Source: Agathobacter sp. (GTDB taxonomy: Bacteria > Bacillota > Clostridia > Lachnospirales > Lachnospiraceae). Taken from it: DNA of 46,565 nt. A program made the translations under genes and the position numbers. The stretch is taken from contig JALFLB010000015.1 in NCBI GenBank assembly GCA_022775045.1, forward strand, positions 1 through 46,565, in the 5' to 3' direction. How positions within the stretch are numbered: position 1 is the first letter of the stretch; each line of letters opens with the position of its first letter. Below are positions 1-7,467 of the stretch, one piece after another. Under the pieces are notes generated by a model. The model worked only from the letters and a program-made list of their open reading frames with translations, was not told the DNA's origin and searched no databases.

Positions 1-138
<138 letters not shown>

Positions 139-342
139 TGATGTTAATCCCAACCAGTTAAACTGGCTTTTATTCAGATATAATCTGAGTTTACTGTTTT
201 AAGGTTTGTTCTTATTTAAAAGAATTGACCGATAACTCGAAATGTCACTTGGTTCCACTTCTCGTTATCTACTCGTTAAATCTTTCAAGGTTTTTCACTG
301 TTCAGTTATCAAGGTTCTCTGTTGTCCGCTCACGCGGTCAGC
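139..342 (-). other. rRNA operon leader
   Basis: Stretch between the predicted rRNA transcription start (near 342) and 16S. It has no ORF. It contains small stem-loops (CCGCGTGAGCGG at about 331-342; CCAGTTTAACTGG at about 153-165) of the sort expected in an rRNA leader. I do not see an unambiguous boxA. Confidence 0.6.
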
Positions 343-348
343 TTGATT

Positions 349-377
349 ATATTACCATGATGTAAAGCTCTTGTCAA
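349..377 (-). promoter_or_regulatory. rRNA operon sigma-A promoter
   Basis: On the minus strand, -35 TTGACA (377-372), a 17-base spacer and -10 TAATAT (354-349). The -35 is perfect and the site lies directly upstream of the 16S leader and downstream of the tRNA-Ser genes, so the rRNA operon need not depend on the tRNA promoter. Confidence 0.85.
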
Positions 378-414
378 CACTTTTTTACATCTTTTTTAAT
401 ATTTTTCAAGCAAG

Positions 415-504
415 CGGAGAAGGAGGGATTTGAACCCTCGCGCCGCTGTTAACGACCTGCACCCTTTCCAGGGGTGTCCCTTCGGCCAGCTTGGGTACTT
501 CTCC
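415..504 (-). tRNA. tRNA-Ser (anticodon GGA)
   Basis: Class II tRNA with a long variable arm. The acceptor stem GGAGAAG (504-498) pairs with CTTCTCC, with discriminator G at 415. The anticodon loop CTGGAAA gives anticodon GGA, reading UCC/UCU. The T-loop GTTCAAATC is present. The 3' CCA is not encoded and must be added post-transcriptionally. It lies about 105 bases from the next tRNA-Ser and upstream of the rRNA promoter. Confidence 0.96.
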
Positions 505-609
505 GAATAACAAATCTTTATTTTAATATTGCAGTCAAGCTCGGATGCAGAAGCATTACATGAAGAAAAGAATTCTTACGAATTCTTTTCCATCGGCTTA
601 ACCATAAAG

Positions 610-695
610 CGGAGAGGATGGGATTCGAACCCATGTGCCCTTGCGGACAAACGGTTTTCAAGACCGCCTCGTTATGACCACTTCGATACCTCTCC
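610..695 (-). tRNA. tRNA-Ser (anticodon TGA)
   Basis: Class II tRNA with a long variable arm. The acceptor stem GGAGAGG (695-689) pairs with CCTCTCC, discriminator G at 610. The anticodon loop CTTGAAA gives TGA, reading UCA and related serine codons. The T-loop GTTCGAATC is present, and CCA is not encoded. First gene of the tRNA-Ser pair and probably co-transcribed with tRNA-Ser(GGA). Confidence 0.96.
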
Positions 696-734
696 GTACT
701 GATTGTTATGCGCATCTGAATCAGCGCAAGTCAT

Positions 735-763
735 ATATTACCATCAATGTTGATCAGTGTCAA
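735..763 (-). promoter_or_regulatory. tRNA-Ser cluster sigma-A promoter
   Basis: Minus-strand -35 TTGACA (763-758), 17-base spacer, -10 TAATAT (740-735), about 40 bases upstream of tRNA-Ser(TGA). Same hexamers and spacing as the rRNA promoter at 349-377, suggesting matched growth-rate control. Confidence 0.85.
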
Positions 764-773
764 GCTATTATTT

Positions 774-1472
774 TTATTTTTTTAAAAACATTTTTGCTAT
801 CTCAAGATCTTCTGGTGTTGTAATTTTTATATTGCTATATTTTCCAGGCAAAATTTTTACTTTTTTGTTTGTCATCTGTTCCACAAGCATTGCATCATCA
901 GTGATTATCGGTAGCTCCCCACCCTTACTTTGCTCATTAAAAAATCTGCTGTAAGCCTCCACAAGTAATTCTCTATCAAAACTCTGCGGAGTCTGCACAG
1001 CCCAAAGGCTGTTACGTCTTGGAGTATCAACTGCATATCCCGATTCATTTACCACTTTAATGGTATCTTTTACCATTGTTGCCAAAACACATGCCTTTTC
1101 CAACGGTACCATTTTCATCGACAAATCAATGCTTTCCTCATCAATCATTGGTCTCGCACCATCATGAACAAGAACATAATCCGCATCAGATGCCGCTTTC
1201 AGTCCTTCATATACAGATAAGTAGCGTTCTGCTCCACCTGCAACAACAGCCCTTACCTTTTTGATTTCATATCTATTAACAATTTCCTCCTGGCAAAACT
1301 CCACATCATCTGCACCTGCCACCAGAACAATTTCATCCACCGCACTTTTTTCAAAAGCCTTCAGACTATAATATATCACAGGATTCCCACAAAGATTCAT
1401 ATATTGTTTAGGAATATCACTGCACATACGATTTCCTTTTCCTGCCGCCAGAATAATCGCTGCAAATTTCAT
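774..1472 (-). CDS. ispD: 2-C-methyl-D-erythritol 4-phosphate cytidylyltransferase
   Basis: IspD converts MEP plus CTP to CDP-ME in the non-mevalonate isoprenoid pathway (cytosolic). The 232-residue product has the N-terminal nucleotide-binding loop AAGKGNRM (residues 9-16), HDGARP (103-108) and the C-terminal TTPEDLEIA segment typical of the family; length is normal. I place the start at the ATG at 1472 (MKFAAI) rather than an upstream TTG at 1493, because the TTG lies inside tsaD and family members begin at this ATG; AGGGTG sits just upstream. Last gene of the tsaE-to-ispD operon, 10 bases after tsaD. No clear hairpin terminator follows it before the tRNA promoter. Confidence 0.95.
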   Translation of the reverse strand: MKFAAIILAAGKGNRMCSDIPKQYMNLCGNPVIYYSLKAFEKSAVDEIVLVAGADDVEFCQEEIVNRYEIKKVRAVVAGGAERYLSVYEGLKAASDADYVLVHDGARPMIDEESIDLSMKMVPLEKACVLATMVKDTIKVVNESGYAVDTPRRNSLWAVQTPQSFDRELLVEAYSRFFNEQSKGGELPIITDDAMLVEQMTNKKVKILPGKYSNIKITTPEDLEIAKMFLKK

Positions 1473-1482
1473 CTGTTTCACC

Positions 1483-2520
1483 CTATTCTCCAAGTTTTAA
1501 ATTGGGCACCGCATTCAAATCCAATCCTGCCCTTTTGCCCGCAATAAAATCATAATATGCCGCTGCACCAATCATTGCCGCATTATCTGTACACAAAATC
1601 GGTGAAGGATGGAAAAAGCGAACCCCCTCTTCCATACACATTTGCTCCATCGCAGCTCGTATCACTCCATTCGATGCTACTCCCCCAGCAATTGCAAACT
1701 GCTGCATTTTATATTCTCGAATTGCATGTCTGGCATGTTCCACAAGAACATCTGTTACCGACTGTTGAAAAGACGCTGCTACATCTGCTTGATTAATTGG
1801 AATATCCTTCATCCGACATCCGTTCAAATAATTCAACACAGCCGACTTTAATCCACTAAAACTAAAATCATACTCACCATCAGCAATTTTAGCCCGTGGA
1901 AATAAAATTGCATTTGGATTTCCTTCATGCGATACTTTTTCTATCTTCGGTCCCCCAGGATATCCAAGTCCGATTGCACGTGCCACTTTATCAAAGGCCT
2001 CACCCGCAGCATCATCCCTTGTGCGTCCTAAAATTTCGTAGCAGCCATAATCTACCACTTTCACCAAATGCGTATGTCCGCCCGATACGACAAGACATAA
2101 AAAAGGTGGTTTCAATTTGGGATTTTCAATATAATTGGCGCTAATGTGTCCCTCAATATGATGTACTCCAACAAGCGGAATGTTTTTCGCATAGCTGATT
2201 GCTTTCGCTTCCGCAACTCCAACAAGAAGTGCACCAACAAGTCCAGGACCATAAGTTACACCGATTGCATCAATTTCATCAAGAGTTACAGCCGCATCCG
2301 AAAGTGCCTGCTCAATTACCTGATTAATTTTCTCAATATGCTTACGAGATGCTATCTCCGGAACCACACCTCCATAAAGAGTGTGGAGAGCAATCTGAGA
2401 AGAGATTACATTCGATCGCATATCACGACCATTGACCACAACAGCCGCCGCTGTCTCATCACACGAACTTTCAATCGCAAGTATTTTCACTTCACGTTCA
2501 TTCTCTTTACTAATCATCAT
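1483..2520 (-). CDS. tsaD: tRNA N6-threonylcarbamoyladenosine synthase TsaD
   Basis: TsaD is the catalytic ASKHA-fold subunit that transfers threonylcarbamoyl onto A37 of ANN-decoding tRNAs, working with TsaB and TsaE, both encoded in the same operon. Visible motifs are the N-terminal phosphate loop [11 protein letters not shown] (17-27), the metal-binding HIEGH (121-125) and the C-terminal GGVASN/TDNAAM segments. At 345 residues the length is normal. The ATG at 2520 overlaps the end of the upstream gene by 11 bases. A GTG at 2490 (VKILAIESS) is an alternative start closer to the usual family N-terminus. Confidence 0.97.
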   Translation of the reverse strand: MMISKENEREVKILAIESSCDETAAAVVVNGRDMRSNVISSQIALHTLYGGVVPEIASRKHIEKINQVIEQALSDAAVTLDEIDAIGVTYGPGLVGALLVGVAEAKAISYAKNIPLVGVHHIEGHISANYIENPKLKPPFLCLVVSGGHTHLVKVVDYGCYEILGRTRDDAAGEAFDKVARAIGLGYPGGPKIEKVSHEGNPNAILFPRAKIADGEYDFSFSGLKSAVLNYLNGCRMKDIPINQADVAASFQQSVTDVLVEHARHAIREYKMQQFAIAGGVASNGVIRAAMEQMCMEEGVRFFHPSPILCTDNAAMIGAAAYYDFIAGKRAGLDLNAVPNLKLGE

Positions 2521-3100
2521 CTTCCTCTGACGGGCTACCTTCTATCTGATAATAATTCAGAATTTTCCAGTTTCCCTCGTCATCCTTCCTTAGGACATAC
2601 TTTTGGTATGTTTTATCAAACTTTTTCTTCTCCTGTACAAAATAAGAGGCTGTCACATAAGCAAGTTCATCTCCATTATTCTTGTCTGTCAGGTAGAGAA
2701 CCTCATTCGTATCACACACACTGGTCTGACGAATTGTGCGTGAACGTTCCTTATAGTTTGCAACATCTTTGCGAACCGCCTCTTTGTAGTCTGTTTCCGG
2801 ATTATTTTCCAACAGTTCTTTATCCATAACCTGCCTTGCCTGTAATACAAGCGAAGAAAATTCCTCATCTGTATAATCCTCTCCATAATATACCGTAATA
2901 ATCTGATTGTAAAATTTTACGACCTCACGCGGAGTTGCCGGGTAGTCATTTTCAAGATCACGCATAATTATCTTCTGTACCTTCGTCAACTGTACATTCT
3001 CTCCGGAATGTGTTTCCGCATGATTTTTTGCCAGATAAAAGCCACTACACACCAAAGCAACACAGAGCAATGCTGCAACTACAATACCAACTTTTTTCAT
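2510..3100 (-). CDS. Exported or membrane-anchored protein of unknown function
   Basis: 196 residues. Residues 1-24 form a Lys-Lys start plus hydrophobic segment with a Cys around 19, i.e. a signal peptide or N-terminal anchor; the Cys context is not a clear lipobox. The rest is hydrophilic and helical, with an acidic tail ending EEDDD. The C-terminal part (roughly 120-190: [21 protein letters not shown], then NWKILNYY) resembles the small cone-shaped DUF4878/lumazine-binding-like fold seen in many exported Lachnospiraceae proteins, but I do not recognise the family with certainty. It lies 3 bases after rnz and overlaps tsaD by 11 bases, so it is translated as part of the t6A operon. Its relation to tRNA metabolism is unknown. 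Confidence 0.8.
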   Translation of the reverse strand: MKKVGIVVAALLCVALVCSGFYLAKNHAETHSGENVQLTKVQKIIMRDLENDYPATPREVVKFYNQIITVYYGEDYTDEEFSSLVLQARQVMDKELLENNPETDYKEAVRKDVANYKERSRTIRQTSVCDTNEVLYLTDKNNGDELAYVTASYFVQEKKKFDKTYQKYVLRKDDEGNWKILNYYQIEGSPSEEDDD

Positions 3101-3103
3101 ATG

Positions 3104-4015
3104 CTATCCCTCCTGAAATATAAGTTCCACGCTCTTTCCGTCTTTCCCTAAATATGCATTTGAAAATATTTTACGAACCTCAGGCATATAATCCTCCGCA
3201 TGAACCAGTGAAGGCGAAAAATGTGTCAACCATAATTCTGCCACCTGCGCTTGTCTTGCCATCTCTGCCGCCTCATAAAATGTCATATGTTTATATTGTT
3301 TTGCTTTCACGAGCTTTTCTTTTTCTGCGTACATACCCTCACAAATAAAAAGATCTGACCCTTTCGCAGCATCCACAATTGCATTCAGCGGTCTGCTATC
3401 TGTACAGTAGGTCACCTTCAAACCTTTTCTTGCTGGTCCCAGCACCATCTCCGGAGTGTAAGTATTCCCATCATTCTCAATGGTTTCTCCCTTTTGCAAA
3501 AGGCTCCACAACTTCATCGGAACATTCTGCTCCTTTGCACGCTCCACCGAGAACTTGCCAGCACGCTTAATCTCCACCGAATAGCCATAACATACCACAT
3601 TATGTTTTACACGAAATGCATGGATATGGTATCCATTCACTTCCAGACACTCATCAGCGCCTTCAAGCTCTATACACCGAATTTCGAAAGGAAGTTCCGG
3701 CGCAATCGTTCGAAGTGCATTCACCACACGGGTAAGTCCTTTGGGCCCAATGATTGTAAATGGCTCCGTTCGTTCCGCATTTCCCATTGTCAGAAGAAGG
3801 CCCGGAAGACCACTGATATGATCCGCATGAAAATGTGTCACACATAAAACATCAATAGGTTTAAAACTAAGTCCAGCCTCCTTGATTGCAATCTGTGTTC
3901 CTTCCCCGCAATCAATCAACATACTGCTGCCGTTATACCGAAGCATAAGTGATGTCAGCCATCGATACGGCAGCGGCATCATCCCTGCAGTTCCTAATAA
4001 ACATACATCTAACAT
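3104..4015 (-). CDS. rnz: Ribonuclease Z
   Basis: Metallo-beta-lactamase-fold endonuclease that cuts tRNA precursors 3' of the discriminator base. The metal site THFHADH (60-66, HxHxDH) is intact, with GTAGMMP near the N-terminus and further metal-ligand segments KHNV, TDSRP and LTHFSPS. This processing fits the neighbouring tRNA genes, which lack an encoded CCA. The protein is 303 residues from the ATG at 4015, chosen because GGTGGG lies 6 bases upstream and the family starts at MLDVCLLGT; an upstream ATG at 4105 would overlap rimI. Operon member between rimI (22 bases away) and the exported protein. Confidence 0.94.
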   Translation of the reverse strand: MLDVCLLGTAGMMPLPYRWLTSLMLRYNGSSMLIDCGEGTQIAIKEAGLSFKPIDVLCVTHFHADHISGLPGLLLTMGNAERTEPFTIIGPKGLTRVVNALRTIAPELPFEIRCIELEGADECLEVNGYHIHAFRVKHNVVCYGYSVEIKRAGKFSVERAKEQNVPMKLWSLLQKGETIENDGNTYTPEMVLGPARKGLKVTYCTDSRPLNAIVDAAKGSDLFICEGMYAEKEKLVKAKQYKHMTFYEAAEMARQAQVAELWLTHFSPSLVHAEDYMPEVRKIFSNAYLGKDGKSVELIFQEG

Positions 4016-4037
4016 CTCAATCCCACCTATATTCCGA

Positions 4038-4466
4038 TTACTGAGTAAATTCCATAATGTCAGCATCCTCCTCCGGAAACTGATAAAAATTTCTACGAAC
4101 ACCAAGCTTCACAAACCCCATCTTTTCATAAAGACGAATTGCCGCCACATTACTGGAACGCACTTCTAAAACAATTCTTGTGATGCCATGTTCGCTGGCC
4201 CATTCCTGCATTGCACAAATCAGTGCCTTCCCACAGCCTCTGCGACGTGCGCTTTTCGCAACTGCAACATTGGTAATCTCTCCCTCTGGGGCTGAAACAT
4301 ACATACCAATATAACCAGTAACTGCTTCTTCCTCTGCAACCAAAAATACAGCAGGTGCATTCATTCCATCCATAAATCCCTGCTCGCTCCACGGTTGAGA
4401 AAAGCACTGTTTCTCAATTGCAGTGACCTCTGGGATATCTTCCCGAACCATATCTCGAATTATCAT
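4038..4466 (-). CDS. rimI: Ribosomal protein S18-alanine N-acetyltransferase RimI
   Basis: GNAT-fold acetyltransferase of 142 residues. The acetyl-CoA binding loop is visible as RRRGCGKAL (about 74-82), followed by LEVRSSNVAAIRLYEKMGF, the family hallmark. In bacteria RimI acetylates the N-terminal Ala of S18, and it is very often encoded beside tsaB as here. It overlaps tsaB by 4 bases (ATGA), implying coupled translation. The substrate in this organism is inferred from family and position. Confidence 0.93.
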   Translation of the reverse strand: MIIRDMVREDIPEVTAIEKQCFSQPWSEQGFMDGMNAPAVFLVAEEEAVTGYIGMYVSAPEGEITNVAVAKSARRRGCGKALICAMQEWASEHGITRIVLEVRSSNVAAIRLYEKMGFVKLGVRRNFYQFPEEDADIMEFTQ

Positions 4467-5176
4467 ATGCGAAAATCCCGCTCCTTTTCCTGCCTTTCAC
4501 GTTCCGCCTGAGAAAGTCGCAAATATTCCGGCCGGTGAACCGCCGCATCCTCTTCCTTTCCCTGTGCAAAAAGGATCTCCCCGAGAACGGCCACGCTTGC
4601 TGCACGCTGCTTATTGCAGTGTGCAGGAGCCAAAAGATATGGCACCGTAAGATGTTGCTTCAGATAATCTGCAAAAACCGGGACTCCATCTCCGAGAAAA
4701 GCACAGCGACGTCCGATGTTATTTACCTTTTCCACAATCTCTCCAATTCCAATCGCACATTCCTGCAGAATCGTTTTCATCTCTCCGTCACAAAATTCGT
4801 AAAGTCCTGTGTATGCCTGCTGCCTTCTTGCATCCATCAACGGGCATACCACATCAGGACTCCCCCACAGATTAAAAGCAAGCGCATCCACTGTCGGCAC
4901 AGAAACAATCGGCTTCTTCAGCGCAAGGCCAAGCCCCTTTGCCGTCGCCGACCCTATACGAAGACCTGTAAATGACCCAGGTCCTGCTGATACTGCAATC
5001 GCATCCACAGAATCCAAATCCAATTCAATCATTCGAGCAACTTCATCCAGCATCGGAAGTAACGTCTGTGAATGTGTCTTTTTATAGTTAATGGTGTATT
5101 CACCAAGCAAATTGTCATCCTCTACGACAGCCACGCTCGCCACAAGCCCAGAACTGTCCAGTCCAAGTATCTTCAT
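4463..5176 (-). CDS. tsaB: tRNA threonylcarbamoyladenosine biosynthesis protein TsaB
   Basis: Inactive TsaD paralogue that forms the TsaB-TsaD-TsaE complex for t6A synthesis. The N-terminal MKILGLDSSG phosphate-loop-like segment and the AGPGSFTGLRIG signature (about 64-75) are clear. 237 residues, normal length. It lies 19 bases after tsaE and overlaps rimI by 4 bases. The C-terminal half is divergent, as is normal for TsaB. Confidence 0.96.
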   Translation of the reverse strand: MKILGLDSSGLVASVAVVEDDNLLGEYTINYKKTHSQTLLPMLDEVARMIELDLDSVDAIAVSAGPGSFTGLRIGSATAKGLGLALKKPIVSVPTVDALAFNLWGSPDVVCPLMDARRQQAYTGLYEFCDGEMKTILQECAIGIGEIVEKVNNIGRRCAFLGDGVPVFADYLKQHLTVPYLLAPAHCNKQRAASVAVLGEILFAQGKEEDAAVHRPEYLRLSQAERERQEKERDFRI

Positions 5177-5195
5177 TCCTTCAACCTCTTAACCG

Positions 5196-5639
5196 CTATC
5201 TATCCTTAATCGTTATTCTCCGGTAATCAAACCCTCTTTGCAAATCCTTCTCAATCGTGATTTCCCGATAATGTTCTGGTAAAATCTCTTCGATCAGATT
5301 GGCCCATTCGATCATACAGAGTCCATTCCCATAAAAATAATCCTCATATCCAATCTCGTCCATCTCCTCAATATCCCCAATCCGATAGACGTCAAAATGG
5401 TAAAACGGCATACGTCCCTCATCATAGACCTGTACAATGGTAAAAGTCGGGCTACAGATTGGCTCGGTAATATCAAGTCCCTGCGCAATTCCCTGCGTCA
5501 AAACAGTCTTACCAACGCCCAAATCTCCAAGCAATGTATATACTTCGCCCGGTTTCGCCTCCTGTCCCAGCTTCTGTCCCAAAGCAAGTGTCTCCTCTGC
5601 CGAAAACGTCTCAATTGTTGTAGTATTCTGCTCCTGCAT
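5196..5639 (-). CDS. tsaE: tRNA threonylcarbamoyladenosine biosynthesis protein TsaE
   Basis: P-loop ATPase of 147 residues needed to recycle the TsaB-TsaD complex. The Walker A GDLGVGKT (38-45) is followed by the TsaE-specific SPTFTIVQVY and FDVYRI segments. The start is fixed by AGGAG six bases before the ATG. It follows the ycxB-like gene by 12 bases. The threonylcarbamoyl-AMP synthase TsaC/Sua5 is not in this window. Confidence 0.96.
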   Translation of the reverse strand: MQEQNTTTIETFSAEETLALGQKLGQEAKPGEVYTLLGDLGVGKTVLTQGIAQGLDITEPICSPTFTIVQVYDEGRMPFYHFDVYRIGDIEEMDEIGYEDYFYGNGLCMIEWANLIEEILPEHYREITIEKDLQRGFDYRRITIKDR

Positions 5640-5651
5640 TTTCTGCTCCTG

Positions 5652-6152
5652 TTATTTTTTTAGCCGCAAACGGAAAGACTCCAGCTTTTTTCTTGCAACC
5701 TCGCAAAAGCTATCGTACTGATCCCCAATCTGTTCTCTTGGAATAATATAGGCATTGATGCGGCTACTATAAATCAAAATCTGCTTCTTATTGGAAATCA
5801 CTTTATAGATTGCATCCCATGGCAATTCTCCGCAATCCTCTCCCTGTGTAACATGAATACTGTCCTCCGACACCTCATAATGAAGTTTTCCTGCCAACAC
5901 CTTGTTGGTCTTCATTGTCGCCTTGGCTCGAAGCCAGAGTGACACCGGAATATAAAACCAAAACAGCAATCCTACCACAATATACATAATTGTATAAGGT
6001 ACTTCTGCCTCCCCAAAGGTAATTCCTGCCATGACAAATCCGAGGATTCCCAATATAATCGATACAAACCCCTGCAATCCTGTATATGTCTGATACATAT
6101 TGAACCGATACAGATCCTTCGCCTGTAATTGTACATCAAATGAAACACTCAT
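5652..6152 (-). CDS. YcxB-like membrane protein
   Basis: 166 residues with two predicted membrane helices (about 27-45 and 53-73) and a cytoplasmic C-terminal domain of alternating strands (YEVSEDSIHV, LPWDAIYKVISNKKQILIYSS). This is the layout of YcxB-like family proteins, whose function is unknown. First gene of the t6A operon, with CAGGAG eight bases before the ATG and a plausible promoter at about 6187. Family call is from pattern only. Confidence 0.82.
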   Translation of the reverse strand: MSVSFDVQLQAKDLYRFNMYQTYTGLQGFVSIILGILGFVMAGITFGEAEVPYTIMYIVVGLLFWFYIPVSLWLRAKATMKTNKVLAGKLHYEVSEDSIHVTQGEDCGELPWDAIYKVISNKKQILIYSSRINAYIIPREQIGDQYDSFCEVARKKLESFRLRLKK

Positions 6153-6186
6153 ATTTTTCTCCTGATTTCTTCCTTCAATTTAATCC

Positions 6187-6210
6187 ATTATAACAGTTCC
6201 TATCCAAAAA
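6187..6210 (-). promoter_or_regulatory. Possible promoter of the ycxB-like/tsaE/ispD operon
   Basis: Perfect -10 TATAAT (6192-6187) about 35 bases upstream of the first gene. The -35 is poor and falls in the T-rich tail of the ribU terminator, so only the -10 is well supported. Confidence 0.45.
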
Positions 6211-6243
6211 AGAAAGACAAAAACGCACCGCCGCAGCGGTGCG
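6205..6243 (-). terminator. Intrinsic terminator of ribU
   Basis: Eight-base perfect stem CGCACCGC/GCGGTGCG (6224-6231 with 6236-6243), 4-base loop, then TTTTTGTCTTTC on the minus strand. It lies 18 bases after the ribU stop. Confidence 0.93.
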
Positions 6244-6261
6244 CATGGAAAACCAGTCTCT

Positions 6262-6885
6262 TTATTCGTTACGTCCCTTCAGGATTGGGGACAATGGCTT
6301 ATAGATCAACATTGAAAGTGCAACTGCAATCAGTCCCTTTATAATCGTAAACGGAAGATTAAAGCAGATCAAGCACTGAAAAATAGACTTCATTGACGGA
6401 AGGATTGCCTGATAAGCGCCGAGAATGACCTCCTTTGGCATTACCTGATAATAAACCGGATATACAAGGTACAGATTTGATACAATGCTGAACAGTCCCA
6501 TCGCAACTGCACCAATAAGTCCACCAACCAATGCACCTGTCTTTGTCTTTTTTTTCTTATAAATGATTCCGGCTACTGCTACAAATACAGCGCCAAGGAT
6601 AAAGTTCGATAATTCTCCGACAAACATACTGTTGGAGAATGCAAGATGTAATACATTCTTTACCAGGCAAATCAGCACTCCACATACCGGTCCAAGTGCA
6701 AAACTTCCAAGAAGCGCCGGCAAATCCGAGAAATCAAACTTGATAAACGTCGGCATAATCGGAATCGAAATCTCGATGTACTGCAAAATAAAAGAGACTG
6801 CGGCAAGCATAGCCGTAACCGTAATATAGCGTACACTTTTGTTCATTCCTCTGGTTGTCTTTGTTATTTTTGTTTCATTGTTCAT
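6262..6885 (-). CDS. ribU: Riboflavin ECF transporter substrate-binding subunit RibU
   Basis: Integral membrane S component that captures riboflavin and docks on the shared EcfA/EcfA'/EcfT module, which is not in this window. About six hydrophobic helices in 207 residues, with the early TAMLAAVSFILQYIEI and FDFSDLPALLGSFALGP segments characteristic of RibU. The identification is strengthened by the FMN riboswitch directly upstream. I start at the ATG at 6885 because AAAGGAG lies 8 bases upstream; an ATG at 6906 would place that ribosome binding site inside the gene. Monocistronic, with its own promoter and terminator. Confidence 0.95.
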   Translation of the reverse strand: MNNETKITKTTRGMNKSVRYITVTAMLAAVSFILQYIEISIPIMPTFIKFDFSDLPALLGSFALGPVCGVLICLVKNVLHLAFSNSMFVGELSNFILGAVFVAVAGIIYKKKKTKTGALVGGLIGAVAMGLFSIVSNLYLVYPVYYQVMPKEVILGAYQAILPSMKSIFQCLICFNLPFTIIKGLIAVALSMLIYKPLSPILKGRNE

Positions 6886-6932
6886 AATGTGTTCTCCTTT
6901 TCTCATGTCAGGAATTCCAAGTTTTTGAAAGG

Positions 6933-6964
6933 AAAAAACCCCGACTGCACAACAGCAACCGGGG
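6933..6964 (-). terminator. FMN riboswitch expression-platform terminator
   Basis: Minus-strand stem CCCCGGTTGC with GCAGTCGGGG (6964-6955 with 6948-6939; 10 pairs, two of them G-U), then six T (6938-6933). It lies between the FMN aptamer and the ribU start, the expected place for transcription attenuation on FMN binding. Confidence 0.92.
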
Positions 6965-7007
6965 CACTCATCACATTTTTACAAGCCTGCCAGCGCAGAC
7001 TTCATGA

Positions 7008-7139
7008 CGCTTTCTTCTCTCATCCAGACTATACTGTCGGTACCGGAATCTCACCGGTTCGGCTGCCTAAGCAGTTCACGGACTATACCGTCGGTCGGGA
7101 ATCTATGAATTTCTCATATCACCCTGCCCCGAAGAATTC
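7008..7139 (-). promoter_or_regulatory. FMN riboswitch (RFN element) aptamer
   Basis: Reading the minus strand, the conserved RFN blocks occur in order: CTTCGGGGCAGGGTG near 7134, TTCCCGACCG near 7100, CGGTATAGTCCGTGAAC, then GGTGAGATTCCGGTACCGAC and AGTATAGTCTGGATGAGAG near 7015. This is the six-stem FMN aptamer. It sits between a strong promoter and a terminator ahead of ribU, so riboflavin import should be shut off when FMN is plentiful. Confidence 0.97.
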
Positions 7140-7159
7140 CTATTTATTTTTACTTCTAC

Positions 7160-7188
7160 ATTGTATGCATATAAAAGTGATCTGTCAA
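7160..7188 (-). promoter_or_regulatory. Promoter of the FMN riboswitch/ribU transcript
   Basis: Minus-strand -35 TTGACA (7188-7183), 17-base spacer, -10 TACAAT (7165-7160), about 20 bases before the aptamer. Confidence 0.88.
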
Positions 7189-7467
7189 CACAAAATCAAC
7201 TTTTTCAACTTTTTTATTTTCTCATCTGCTATCCGACTACCTACATTTATCACATTTTCCGTCCCATTATCATCAAAGGGGAACCTTCATAAAGATTCCC
7301 CTTGATAAACTGCTACTTCCTACTATACCCCGATAACATATATCATTTTCAAACATAATAAATATTACCATAGTTTTTAATATGTCACTGATAAAAGAGG
7401 AACGCAGGAAAATGCGATCTTAAGCCCGCTTCCAATAATGTACCAACCATCGCAACTAAATATGTTT
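7189..7467. other. Intergenic region between tex and the ribU promoter
   Basis: No ORF with a credible start and ribosome binding site. The only structure seen is an inverted repeat at 7272-7306 (ATCAA-A-GGGGAA against TTCCCCTTGAT, 12-base loop). It has no T-run and could be a weak tex terminator. The remainder is AT-rich and featureless to me. Confidence 0.5.

Noticed and set aside
2146-2829. 227-codon plus-strand frame across tsaD and the exported gene
   Set aside because: Shadow of two well-supported minus-strand genes; composition is not protein-like.
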